From contig OX442321.1 in the NCBI GenBank assembly GCA_949358305.1, positions 8,271,605 to 8,335,604 of the forward strand: a stretch of 64,000 bases of DNA, in the 5' to 3' direction. The notes beneath the pieces are model-generated. The model was not told the origin of the DNA, ran no database searches, and saw only the letters and a list, made by a program, of their open reading frames with translations. Positions 34,832-55,897 of this stretch are shown here, one piece after another. The DNA is from Strigamia acuminata (lineage: Eukaryota; Arthropoda; Chilopoda; Geophilomorpha; Linotaeniidae). Each line of letters starts with the position of its first letter. Positions within the stretch are counted from its first letter, which is position 1. The position numbers were made by a program, and so were the translations under genes.

Positions 34832-35148
34832 ATGGATAGCGATAATGTTAAAGGTTATACATAGTCATATTTTACTGGAGTAAATATTTTAACAGCAAAT
34901 GTTTCGTTTAGCGTTGAACGCGGTTTTAACGGATGATGCAGTGAAGTATGAAAAGATATCACTCGACAAAGTGTTTGTTGCATTTTGTGAGAAGAATTTT
35001 CTTCACTGGATAACTGGAACTGAAAAACGGCGGCCGAAAACACGTATTTCTCATAAATTTATCAATATTCAAATTTTAGATTGATTTATTCTTTGATATT
35101 GTCACAGGGAAGACATCGCAGACGACAAAAGCCAAATTAGTCGCTTGA
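34832..35148 (+). CDS. Possible small 3-exon gene, unknown function
   Basis: The exons 34832-34846, 34896-35043 and 35108-35148 join in phase to give 67 residues. The product starts MDSDNQMFRLALNAVL and ends in a basic tail with EKRRPKTRKTSQTTK. The second exon has an even, protein-like composition and good acceptors on both introns (TTTTAACAG, TTGTCACAG). The first exon has only five codons and a weak donor. I do not recognise a family. Without the first exon, an ATG at 34899 could serve as the start. It may be a genuine small nuclear protein gene or chance. Confidence 0.35.
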
Positions 35149-37567
<2,419 letters not shown>

Positions 37568-37653
37568 ATTCAACACGAAATCGACATCATAATTTCAATT
37601 ATTCTCTCGTTAATACATCTAATAAGTGCCTTCCATCGGTGATTTTCTCAACT

Positions 37654-37659
37654 AATAAA
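37654..37659 (+). terminator. Polyadenylation signal of glutathione reductase
   Basis: An exact AATAAA lies 87 bp after the stop codon, in front of T-rich sequence. Confidence 0.5.
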
Positions 37660-37934
37660 TACAATTTGTTAAAACTGGAAAAATAATGTTTATCTTAAAA
37701 TTTTTGTATGTACGTATGTCCATTTGAGGATTTAGATGCTGCGGAATAGGTACGGTACGAAATATGAAATTGTTTACATTAGTTTATTAAAAAATGAGGA
37801 ATATTCGGTACGGGACAGTTTTTTTTTAGTACAGAACAATAACCAACCAAATTCAAAGCGCCGTATAACAAAACATGTATAAATTTACATTTTTAAAATT
37901 GTGTTTTAAACCGAATTTATTATGGAATTTATTT

Positions 37935-38396
37935 TCATAGCAATTTCGAACCAACACGGTCACGGGGTATAAGACGGAGTTCAGAACCGTGTTTTAAGAA
38001 TACGTTTCCCGCATTCTGAGCTGGATTAATCCCAATTCCGTCATCAGTAATTATTGCACTCGTTTCGGGCGTAACATTGAACTGAAATGTCAACGTATAA
38101 TAATTAAGTCGGTTGCGCATTACGATTAGATTTATTCTCTTTCTTACTTCTTCTGCCGCAAATTTCAGCACAGCCGTGAAGGGTGTCGTTTCGGGGACAC
38201 TTAAACTGAGAGTAATCAAGAAATTATTCACATTTTCAAGCACCTACTTCAATATGGTGCAAAAACACTCACATTTTATACGGCAGTTTAGGATCCGATG
38301 TCAAAATAATCTTAAATGTTACTTTAGCGCTAAAAATGAGCAAAAATCAACGTTTCAACCACAAATTTTAGCAAATAATCAGTAAGTTCACCTCAT
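37935..38396 (-). CDS. Ubiquitin-fold modifier UFM1
   Basis: Four coding exons, 38396-38392, 38329-38273, 38205-38148 and 38081-37935, give 88 residues (human 85). The protein reads [20 protein letters not shown], then [19 protein letters not shown], then [16 protein letters not shown] and [17 protein letters not shown], nearly identical to known UFM1. Mature UFM1 ends in Val-Gly and is conjugated by UBA5, UFC1 and UFL1 to ribosomal and ER proteins. Here the proteolytically removed tail is SKLL instead of the usual Ser-Cys, so the precursor is slightly longer. The first coding exon is only 5 nt (ATGAG). It diverges from ISWI and converges with glutathione reductase. AATAAA signals on the minus strand lie within 25 bp of the stop codon, so the 3' untranslated region is very short. 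Confidence 0.96.
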
Positions 38397-38787
38397 AGTG
38401 GACACGCGTCAAAACTTGACAATCTATCGATATCCGTAGCAAAACACCTGGCAATGAACGTCTAGTTACAGGACTATACCGTACCAATAAAAATAATAGA
38501 AACTACCGATAGAGGAAATCAAATCTTTTCATCCAATCCGTATTTTTTTTTAAACGTCTCTCCGACATTATTTTTAACAATTCAAATTTAAGCTGTGCTA
38601 AAAAATTTAAATCTCCCATTACCGAATTTTTAGTCGACCACAACGTTGTGGTTCTACTATTTCCACTTCCGGTTTGAAGGCGCGCGTGAAGTTTCTTTTC
38701 CGCCCGTCCGGCTTTGTTGTTGTCTGGCTGCACAAGCAAGTTTTATCAACGAATCGTGGTAGTAAAATCCAAATTTCCGACCCATCA
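38397..38787. promoter_or_regulatory. Shared divergent promoter region of UFM1 and ISWI
   Basis: Only 391 bp separate the UFM1 start codon from the ISWI start codon on the opposite strand. The ISWI side (about 38630-38720) is GC-richer and contains CCGGTTTGAAGGCGCGCGTG, while the UFM1 side is AT-rich with TATCGATA (38427-38434), a DREF-like element sequence. Both genes are housekeeping genes, so a TATA-less bidirectional promoter is plausible; this is inference from position and motif. Confidence 0.5.
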
Positions 38788-41700
38788 ATGGAAGAACAAT
38801 CGGCAGGAACGAGTGGTGAAGTGGTTGAAGAAACTGAGGTAAGTCTATAACGAAATAAAAGACGAAATTAATTGACGTTTTGATTGTTTTTTTAGGCAGC
38901 GGCCGCGGCAACGTTGACGGCGGCAGAAACATCACCGAAAGCAAAGCCAGACGACAGAGAATTCGACAGTAAATTGGTAAATTACCCTTCCTTTTGTTTG
39001 TTTTTAGCGAGACGTCTTGTTGTTTACGTCATTGTTTTTTCTAGGAAATCGACCGGAGTAAACGATTCGATTACTTGCTCCAACAAACAGAAATTTTCGC
39101 CCATTTTATGAGTGGAAACACGGGCGCAGCTGCCAGTCCGACAAAATTAAAACCAGGCCGGCCAAAACTAAAGAAAAACGATGAAAAAGCCAAATTATCG
39201 GCTGTTGGAGAGTAAGGAATTTTTTTTTTCATTATTTTTTAAAAATATATTTTAACTTGCCGAAACATTTTTTTACAAAAAAAGAAATGTATTCTCTATT
39301 TCTAGTCACCGCCATCGAAAGACGGAACAAGAAGAAGACGAAGAACTTTTATCCGAAAGTAATAAAGGTCCCAAAATAATCACACGATTTGAAGAATCTC
39401 CACCATGTGAGTCCGAGAAATTAACTAAATTGTTTATTGTTTATTAATTCAATTTTCACGTTAATTTAGACATAAAAAACGGAGAGCTTCGAGACTACCA
39501 AGTTCGAGGCTTGAACTGGATGATTTCGCTTTACGAAAATGGAATTAATGGAATATTAGCCGACGAAATGGGTCTAGGAAAAACTCTGCAAACCATCAGT
39601 TTATTAGGATACATGAAACATTACCGCAGTGTTCCGAGTCCCCATCTCGTCATCGTTCCCAAATCAACTCTGCATAATTGGATGGCCGAATTCAAGCGAT
39701 GGGCTCCGAGTCTCCGCGCCGTCTGTTTGATCGGAGACCAAGAACAACGGTCGACGTTCATTCGTGAAACGTTGATGCCCGGAGAATGGGATTCGTGTAT
39801 AACGTCCTACGAAATGGTCCTTAAGGAAAAGGCCGTTTTCAAAAAATTCAATTGGCGTTATTTAATCATCGACGAAGCTCACAGAATCAAAAACGAGAAG
39901 TCTAAGGTGCGGAAAATGGCGCATTTTAAACGCAAAAATGGTGTAATTAATCTGTATTTGTTTCTTTTAAGTTATCGGAAATCATCAGAGAGTTTAAGTC
40001 AACCAACAGACTTCTGTTGACTGGGACTCCCTTGCAAAACAACCTGCATGAATTATGGTCTCTACTCAATTTTCTGCTCCCAGATGTGTTCAATTCCAGC
40101 GAGGACTTCGACGCTTGGTTTAACACGAATAATTGTCTCGGCGACTTATCGTTAGTCGAAAGACTACACGCGGTTTTGCGCCCGTTTCTGTTAAGACGAT
40201 TGAAATCCGACGTAGAAAAGAAATTGCCGCCGAAAAAAGAGGTGAAAGTGTACATCGGATTGAGTAAAATGCAGCGCGAATGGTACACGAGAATTTTAAT
40301 GAAGGATATCGACGTTGTGAATGGCGCTGGAAAAGGTCTAGAAAATCGTTTGTATTATTGAATTGCATAATTGAATTTTAATGTTACTCTCCACAGACAA
40401 AATGCGTTTGTTGAATATATTGATGCAGCTTCGGAAATGCTGCAACCACCCTTATTTATTCGACGGAGCCGAACCGGGACCTCCTTACACGACCGACTCT
40501 CACCTGGTTTACAATTGCGGCAAAATGGTTTTGCTCGATAAGCTGCTGCCGAAATTAAAGGCGCAAGATTCTCGCGTGTTGATATTCAGTCAGATGACTC
40601 GTTTGCTGGATATCTTGGAAGATTACTGCATGTGGCGCGGTTACAACTATTGTCGCTTGGACGGTTCGACGCCCCACGAAGAGCGCCAGAACCAAATCAC
40701 GGCCTACAACGCGCCTGGAAGTGAAAAATTCATTTTTATGTTGTCGACACGAGCCGGGGGCTTAGGAATTAACTTGGCCACCGCGGACATTGTCATTCTG
40801 TACGACTCCGATTGGAACCCGCAATCCGATCTGCAGGCCATGGATCGAGCTCACAGGATCGGGCAGATGAAACAAGTTCGCGTTTTCCGACTTTTAACGG
40901 AAAACACAATCGAAGAGCGAATCGTGGAGAGAGCCGAAATCAAGCTACGCTTGGACACTATTGTTATTCAACAGGGTAAATTAATAATAATAATAATTAG
41001 TTAATTGACCAAACTAATCTTTTCGTTTTTAGGTCGATTGGTCGACAGTTTAGGAAACAAACTCGGCAAAGAGGAAATGTTAGGAATGATTCGACACGGC
41101 GCCGATCACATTTTCGCGTCGAAAGAGAGTGAAATCACGGACGAAGATGTCGATGCCATTCTCGAACGAGCTCAGCTAAAAGTAAAATTAAAATAATATT
41201 TGAATTAATTTAATTTTTAATTTAATTTTACTTTGCTTTTGTAGACTGAACAATTCCAGAAGAAATTAGAGTCGATGGGAGAAAGTTCTTTGCGAAATTT
41301 CACTCTTGATGCACAACCAGACTCCGTGTACAAATTCGAAGGCTTGGATTACAGAGAGAAACAGAAGCAGTTAGGTGTGGGTCATTGGATCGAACCCCCG
41401 AAGAGAGAGAGAAAAGCCAACTACGCAGTCGATGCTTATTTCCGGGAGGCTTTGCGTGTCACTGAACCAAAGGCACCCAAGGCGCCCCGTCCCCCCAAAC
41501 AACCTAATGTACAGGACTTCCAGTTCTTTCCACCTAGGTTGTTTGAGTTGCTTGATAAAGAGATCTATTACTACAGGAAAACGATTGGCTACAAGGTACT
41601 TGAGCGCTTGATTTTAATCTTTTTAAAGTTGATCAGTTGATTAAATTGATTGTTTTATGTTGCAGGTGCCGAAGAATCCCGATCTTGGATCGGATGCGAA

Positions 41701-42568
41701 TAGAGCACAGAAGGAAGAGCAAAAGAAAATCGACGATTCCGACCCACTAAATGAAGACGAAGGCGTCGAAAAGGAGAAACTGTTGACTGAGGTGCGTTTT
41801 TACACGTTTGATTGATTTTGTTTGCTTTTTATTAATTGTTTTGACTTTATTTTTTTTTTAGGGTTTTACTAATTGGACAAAACGTGATTTCAACCAGTTT
41901 ATAAAAGCGAATGAAAAGTTCGGACGTGACGACATAGAGAGCATCGCTCGTGAGGTTGAAGGAAAAACACCCGAAGAAGTGATGGAATACTCTGCTGTGT
42001 TTTGGGATCGGTGTAACGAGTTGCAAGACATTGAGAGAATCATGGCACAGATTGAAAGGGGGGAAGCTAAAATACAAAGACGTATTAGCATTAAGAAGGC
42101 TCTTGATGCAAAGATGGCACGTTATCGGGCCCCATTTCATCAATTGCGGATTGCGTATGGCACGAACAAGGGGAAGAACTACACGGAAGAGGAGGACAGA
42201 TTTCTGGTTTGCATGCTGCACAAGTTGGGATTCGACAAGGAAAATGTGTACGACGAACTTCGAGCGGCCGTGAGAGCTGCACCGCAGTTTCGATTCGATT
42301 GGTTCATCAAGTCACGCACGGCGATGGAATTACAACGTCGTTGTAACACGTTGATAACGCTGATTGAACGGGAGAACCAAGAACTCGAAGAAAAAGAACG
42401 AGCTGAGAAGAAACGGAGAGGGCCCAAAGCGGGCACCCCTAAAGTAATTCGAAATTTAATATTTTTATTTCGTGTAGATTTAATGTTTGTGTTTGCGATT
42501 TTCAGGGCCCACAAAAGCGGAAAGCCGATGGAACACCGGAGGGACGAGGAAGAAAGAGAAGGAAGTGA
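38788..42568 (+). CDS. ISWI chromatin-remodelling ATPase (SMARCA5/1 orthologue)
   Basis: Twelve exons end at 38838, 38976, 39211, 39406, 39906, 40335, 40975, 41181, 41595, 41791, 42443 and 42568, all in phase. They give 1,016 residues (Drosophila ISWI 1,027). The ATPase has the nucleotide-binding ADEMGLGKT (about 164), IDEAHRIKN (about 268), [20 protein letters not shown] (about 517) and DRAHRIGQ (about 550). The HAND region follows ([12 protein letters not shown]), then SANT ([18 protein letters not shown], about 805) and SLIDE ([18 protein letters not shown], about 910). The basic C-terminus ends with GRGRKRRK-like residues. It slides nucleosomes as the motor of ACF, CHRAC and NURF complexes in the nucleus. 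The short acidic and Ala-rich N-terminus varies in the family. The start at 38788 has no competing upstream in-frame ATG in this exon. Confidence 0.97.
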
Positions 42569-42697
42569 AGAAATGGTCTGTGCTTGTAACAAATGGTGTT
42601 CTGTTCACGTTTCACTCACTCTAATTGAACATTCCATACATGAAGGATTGAAAATCCACTGTTATATTACATCTGAATTGTACTTTTTGTTTGTTTC

Positions 42698-42703
42698 AAT
42701 AAA
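42698..42703 (+). terminator. Polyadenylation signal of ISWI
   Basis: An exact AATAAA lies 130 bp after the ISWI stop codon in AT-rich DNA. Confidence 0.5.
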
Positions 42704-42803
42704 TGTAGCAATGAGGGCACGTTTGCCTTATAACTTTTAATTTAACGGATTTTTTAAATTTAAATTTAAATGTAGAAAACAGTGTTACTAATAAAGTACG
42801 ATC

Positions 42804-43524
42804 ATGGAACAACCGGTTATGGGAACACAGGCAGTTATCGCAGTATCTTGTACAGGCATTCGACAAATTATTACACTACAATCTTCGTTGATCAATTTGC
42901 TGGACAAGTCGTCAAAATGTTTTTAAGATCAGTTTGTTTCAGTTAATGCCATCTGTTTCGTAGTTGGCATCAACTGAAATGGTAAGTATTTTCTCGTACA
43001 AATCGTGGCATTTAGGTGTGTCATTTGGGCCTGCATCTGCTCGAACCCGACTCCCTAACTTACTCGCTCCAAATGTATATAGACCAGCAACGGCGGCCTC
43101 AACCAAGGCTAGATGTAACTCAACTCTCAACCTCTAAATGTTTGCCTGCATTCCATTCTCTGTCACACGCCACACTGTCCAAACACTTGACAATTTGTTT
43201 TCCTAACATCAAGACTGGCTTTGTCCAATGTAGGCAACGACGAACCACCCGCACTCGATGGTGAAATGATCATCGTAGTACCGACCATTGCCATCACAAC
43301 AAGGCCAACTTCATTCGAATTGTCGGCGTCGCCCATCTGGACACAAATTCCAACTGTGGAACCTTAGCAACAACTTGTATCGACTTACAACTGGAACCAC
43401 CACCGATCGTCGTTACACGGCATATCGAATCACTTCAAGCGGATAGTAACGAAGAATGTGTTGAGCTTAAGACCGCGAACATTCCCAGTTTGACTAACAT
43501 AGCGAAAAAGCAGCCATTGGTTTA
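42804..43524 (+). pseudogene. Coding-like remnant or small unrecognised gene
   Basis: Several short open stretches on the plus strand look protein-like. One begins at ATG 42804 (MEQPVMGTQAVIAVSC...). A second, around 43234-43260, reads NDEPPALDG. The last, about 43366-43524, includes DLQLEPPPIVVTRH and ends IAKKQPLV before TAG. Splice-like sites exist (donor ATG|GTAAGT at 42981, acceptors at about 43015 and 43234, intron-like GTGAAA...CCTTAG before 43366). No single set of joins keeps one frame from ATG to stop. It may be a decayed gene, or a real gene whose model I could not complete. No family is recognised. Confidence 0.3.
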
Positions 43525-43698
43525 GATAGAATATTACCTCATTTTACTTATTTAACAAGTGAAAAGGTGTGAATAACGAAATGTTATTCCATTAATTGGA
43601 AAGATTAAGTAGAGCAAATAGAACACACGAGTTTGTAACAGTGTCTTTGTCGCACATTTGCCAAGTACAAACCATCCCAGGTAGCATTTTATATTTGG

Positions 43699-43944
43699 CC
43701 AATATTGGACCGGTACGGTATTGGGTATCATGGGCATCTGCTGGCCAAAATAACCAACCTTAGACCAATATTGATACAATATTGGGAACACAAAATTGGC
43801 CAATATTCTGAATCCACTATTGGACCAATGTTAGTGAAAAATTGGCAAGCCAATATTGGTTTGCCATGTCTGAGCTAATGTTTGTCCAATGTTGGTAGGT
43901 GAAATTGGTCCAATATTAACTAACCATTTGTTAGCCAATATTGG
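43699..43944. repeat. Cluster of CCAATATTGG palindromes
   Basis: Three exact copies of CCAATATTGG (43699-43708, 43850-43859, 43935-43944) and at least five one- to three-base variants (43765, 43776, 43800, 43886, 43910) lie within 246 bp. Between them are further ATTGGCCAA-like pieces, and spacings are irregular. The 10-mer is a perfect palindrome and fits the SRF CArG-box form CC(A/T)6GG. Clustering like this is more typical of a degenerating simple repeat. Confidence 0.75.
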
Positions 43945-43960
43945 CGGTGAATCGGGAAAT

Positions 43961-44247
43961 CGATTCCCGGTGTCGGAATTTGCATATCTGGCACCGTTGC
44001 AGACATATGGGCCAAGAAAAGAGTTTTCTGACGATTTTTTCTCTTCAAAAACTCAGTTTTTTGGCCAAATGTGATGATTACCGGTAATCGATTTTTTAGC
44101 TAATTTTACGTCTAACCAGCACGTTTCTGGAACTTTTTCAATTTTTGGCAAATTTTAAAAAATGCCAAAAACATGCTTAAGACATGTAAAATGAGCTAAA
44201 AAGTCGATTCCCGTTGGCGGAATTTTCATATCTGGCACCGTTGCAGA
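43961..44247. repeat. 43-bp direct repeats with an inverted inner arm
   Basis: A 43-bp sequence starting CGATTCCCG and ending GCATATCTGGCACCGTTGCAGA-like is present at 43961-44003 and 44205-44247 with only a few differences. Between them, AATCGATTTTTTAGCT (44086-44101) is the inverted form of AGCTAAAAAGTCGATT (44194-44209). The arrangement suggests a small non-coding mobile element or its remnants. Confidence 0.65.
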
Positions 44248-44826
44248 AGATTTAATGGTATGATTCAAACAAAATTCGAAATAGTGCACTGCTTGCAGGT
44301 GCATTTTTTTTATTTTGAGAATTACGAGTTGTTACAGTGCGAAATGAACCAAACCGCAATGAATTCTTTAATAAATCAAAATAATTTATTTTTCGAAAAA
44401 ATAAATAGCCTCAAACTATTAGCAAAGTTTTTCCTATCTCGTTTGGCTGACTGAGGGTTATTTCAGTTGTTTCCAGACCATTTGTTTTTCCACTTCGCCC
44501 AATTCGATCAAATTGCAAAACCAGTGCCATTGATTTTGAAACAGTGCTTGATGCTGGGCACGCAATTTCCCAGGCGGGATTCGAGATTCGACCTCAGGAG
44601 GTCATTTCGTATCTGCTCATTTATTTTCAGAATGTTGACGACTTGTAGTCTCAATGCAACGATGAAGCTGATGAAATTGAAGTACCGTACTTTAGCATCG
44701 GAATATTGTGCCTACGAAGCGGAACTGATGGGACTGACTTTGTTCTTTCTTTTTCCTGCTGTTGTCATTAATATATCAACAAACTCTGATATCACAAGAC
44801 ACTAAATTTGCTTCAAAACGTTTTAT
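44248..44826. other. 3' flank of the hemolymph-glycoprotein-like gene
   Basis: This region follows the stop codon of the minus-strand gene; a TTTATT at 44821-44826 is a minus-strand AATAAA directly after the stop. A 112-codon plus-strand frame (44467-44805) has no domain and no splice context. Confidence 0.35.
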
Positions 44827-45819
44827 TCACACAACACGCATCAACGTCAGCAAAGTACCGATAACCAAAAGTACAGCATTTCCTCTTAGATTGTTAGTAT
44901 TATTGTCGTAATAAGGTTCACACGGTGTATTCGCAAACATTGCCTTGAAAAGACCATGAAACACATTAGCTACCATATCATCGTCGCACCTGGATTTCAA
45001 TACGTTCACGATGCAATTGGCGAATTGTCCTTGCTGACTGTTGAAAAACTAAATCAATTCTTGGAACGAGATTGAACACACCTAAATACTCACATGCAGT
45101 GTTTTTCCTTAAACCAAAAGTTTAATGTCTTATTTTTTGCTTCACGTGGCAACAGCTTTGCACAGTGTGGAAAATGAGGTTGAGCTTTGAACATGCAAGC
45201 GCTGCCTTCTTTGCTGAAAAGAGCTAATTTGTCGTATTAAATATTAGTAACAAAAATGAAATCAAAGTGTGATGTTTATTCGTACATTTAAACGCTTCGC
45301 CGCCTTTTTTACATCCATAAATAATTGATGCAGCCATTGCTCGTAACGTGTATTCAAAGTACTCTTGTTTTTCTTTGGTCAAACACACTTTGACTTCATC
45401 TTCGGCTTTGACGAGGCAAACTAATAAATCTGCTTTGCTATGTAGAAACAATTTTCTTTTCAGCCAATTCGACCAATTTAAATAAAGCAAAAAAGTAATT
45501 TACTCGCATAAAACTTGTACAAAAGGCCCCATAAGTCTTCCATCGCGCAGAACACCAGAAAAAAGCGGTTTAATTACGTCTGAAAGGCAATTTTGTAGAC
45601 GAAGGAAAACCGCATCCACATCAAGGTGATTGCGCTGGACGCATTCCTTTGATAAATCATTTCGAAGTGCATCAAAAAGAGGATTGTGCGGTGGAATAAT
45701 AAAACCTGAAATGTACAAACAAACCATGTATTAGATACGGTAACTAAAATTATCAATAGACTTAACTCACCTAAAACATGCGGTAAAAGGCAAAAACTGA
45801 ATGCGTAAAAAAAATTCAT
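44827..45819 (-). CDS. 27-kDa hemolymph glycoprotein-like secreted protein (DUF1397-like)
   Basis: Five exons, 45819-45771, 45705-45504, 45437-45286, 45223-45094 and 45037-44827, join in phase and give 247 residues. The N-terminus MNFFYAFSFCLLPHVLG is a signal peptide. The mature part has 12 cysteines, in the contexts KECVQ, LQNCLS, LCDK, LVCLV, KVCLT, YGCKKGG, SACMF, PHCAK, KHC, NCIVN, SRCDDD and TPCEP. The order, including a Cys-x-x-Gly-Gly turn followed by LFSKEGSAC, resembles the 27-kDa hemolymph glycoprotein family of arthropods, whose role is unknown. The C-terminus, after NNTNNLRGN, is hydrophobic (AVLLVIGTLLTLMRVV), so the protein may be GPI-anchored rather than free in hemolymph. Family assignment rests on the Cys pattern recalled from known members and is moderate; the exon chain is solid. 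Confidence 0.78.
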
Positions 45820-47763
45820 TCCACCGTGATTTTATTGGCGACGTGGTTTATCTGTCAGTCTGTTGGAAAAGAGAACAAAAACACAGGAAATAACAACAAA
45901 GTCAATTCACTGTGGGCTCACATTTACAGCTTGTAAAGAAAGAAAAAAACCTGGTAACAACATCCGTGCTGCATTCGATATAAAGTAAGGAAATGATGAT
46001 ACTGAACTTAAAATACAAAATTAACATGACAACACATGACAACAATCGTTTGTAGACAAGTAGCCTTCGCTAATTGACCAAAAATCAGTACAAAGTGATT
46101 AAATAATTCTAGCTTTATTTCTTTTAAAACTTTATTTTTAGATGCTCCATTTTTTAAACTCAATTTTTTTTTACTAAATTGATTTTAGTAACTACAATTG
46201 TTTTGGTAGCTAGTTTGTTTTTCAAAAAAATTAATTTACCCGAACACGATTGATCATTTATGAGCCCTGCAAAAACAGAATGCATGTCATTTAATCATCT
46301 GAATGCAAAAATAGCACATTCAGGGCCACCATAAAAACACAAATAGCCAGTTAAAGTATTTACAATTCAAAGAAAAAATACAATGGCACTCAAATCTCTG
46401 ACCAAGTCTCGTTAATAAATTAGAAGGCGAGTGATATATTGTTCTACTTTCAAAAACAGAATTAACAAAAAAACATTTCTTGGAATAACGTTTTCAAACA
46501 TAACAGAAATCGTCTTTTACACAATTGAAATATTGCTCTTGGATTAAAAAATATCGTTTGACAATAAAAACAAATCAAAAAATTAGTCCAGAATTAATAA
46601 TACCATTAATAATATAATGCACCTGATTGAACTTACAAGAAACAGAATCTACCCATTTACACGCTACGTTTTACACGACTTGGAGGGGGGAAAATATATC
46701 TGTAATTAATAAGTATGTATTAAAAAATATCGAAATTAATACTGGGTTTGGATTAATTTACAACTTCTAATTTTCAAAATACAACCCCTAATCGAAACAC
46801 TTTGTGGGCACATTTGAAATAATAATAACTCATTTTTCTTGTTTTCCACTTTAAACGAGCCACAAGTAATACGATTATCGGACAACTGTTAACAACTGAA
46901 TAAAGAATATATGTTGAGTGACCACATGATGTTAAGTGACCACATTTTGAAATAAAGAAGTTACCGTACTAAAAGAGTATCAGGAATGTCTTTGCGGATT
47001 AATTGACTTTCTTTGATTCGTATTTTTTTCATGAGTTATTACAAATTATGATGCAAAAAAGCATTAAAGTTAATACGTATTAGCATCACGATTGCTAAAG
47101 AAATATAATTTAACTCCGGACAAAACGGTTACATGCACCAATGAATGAGAAATCTTTAAACGATCACAAAATACACAAACAAAATTAGAAATAGCCAAAA
47201 AAATTGAGCCATTTACGGTGTGTTTTGTGTTTCGTTCACATTTTTTTGGAAGCACTTGAAAAGAATGTGAGAATTTGTCAAGTCTTAAGCAAATGTAAAT
47301 TAAAGAAAAGCCCAATTTTATACATCGTTTTGGAAACAAACTGTAAAACTTAAGAGCAGGGAGGTGGTAAGCATGAACACGTCAACATGCATATCACACA
47401 CTCGCGCTCCACCAAGCTTCCGCACACAGTCTTAATGATTGAAAGAAAAGAAAGATGAAACGAAAAGAGACCGCTAACTCACTCTCTGCTTCCAACCGTA
47501 AACGTACAACACTCGATTGCAGCATTAGTCAAGCACAATTCAACTCTATTGTAAATATGATGATATAATTATTACTAATGTGATTTGTGTTATTCAAAGA
47601 TTTGATGACTGTGGCGATGCGAGAGAGAGAGATAGAGATAGAGATAGAGAGATAGAGACGGAGACGGAGACAGAGACAGAGACAGAGAGGGAGGTGGGGG
47701 ATAAAATTTTCCTGGAATTATTTTTCTTTTTGTTGTGTGATGAGAATTGCGACAAAAGCGGAA
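45820..47763. other. Spacer and CASK 3' untranslated region
   Basis: This runs from the start of the hemolymph-glycoprotein-like gene to the CASK stop codon, both on the minus strand. It is AT-rich, and open frames up to 89 codons have no domain. The part next to 47763 is presumably CASK 3' untranslated sequence and includes the GA-rich microsatellite listed separately. Confidence 0.4.
47621..47697. repeat. GA-rich microsatellite in the CASK 3' untranslated region
   Basis: The plus strand reads GAGAGA, then GATAGA, GACGGA and GACAGA hexamer runs over 77 bp. It lies 67 bp downstream of the CASK stop codon, so the transcript would carry a CT-rich tract. Confidence 0.9.

Positions 47764-55897
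<8,134 letters not shown>

Noticed and set aside
44467-44805. 112-codon plus-strand frame
   Set aside because: Lies in the 3' flank of the minus-strand gene, no domain and no conserved start.
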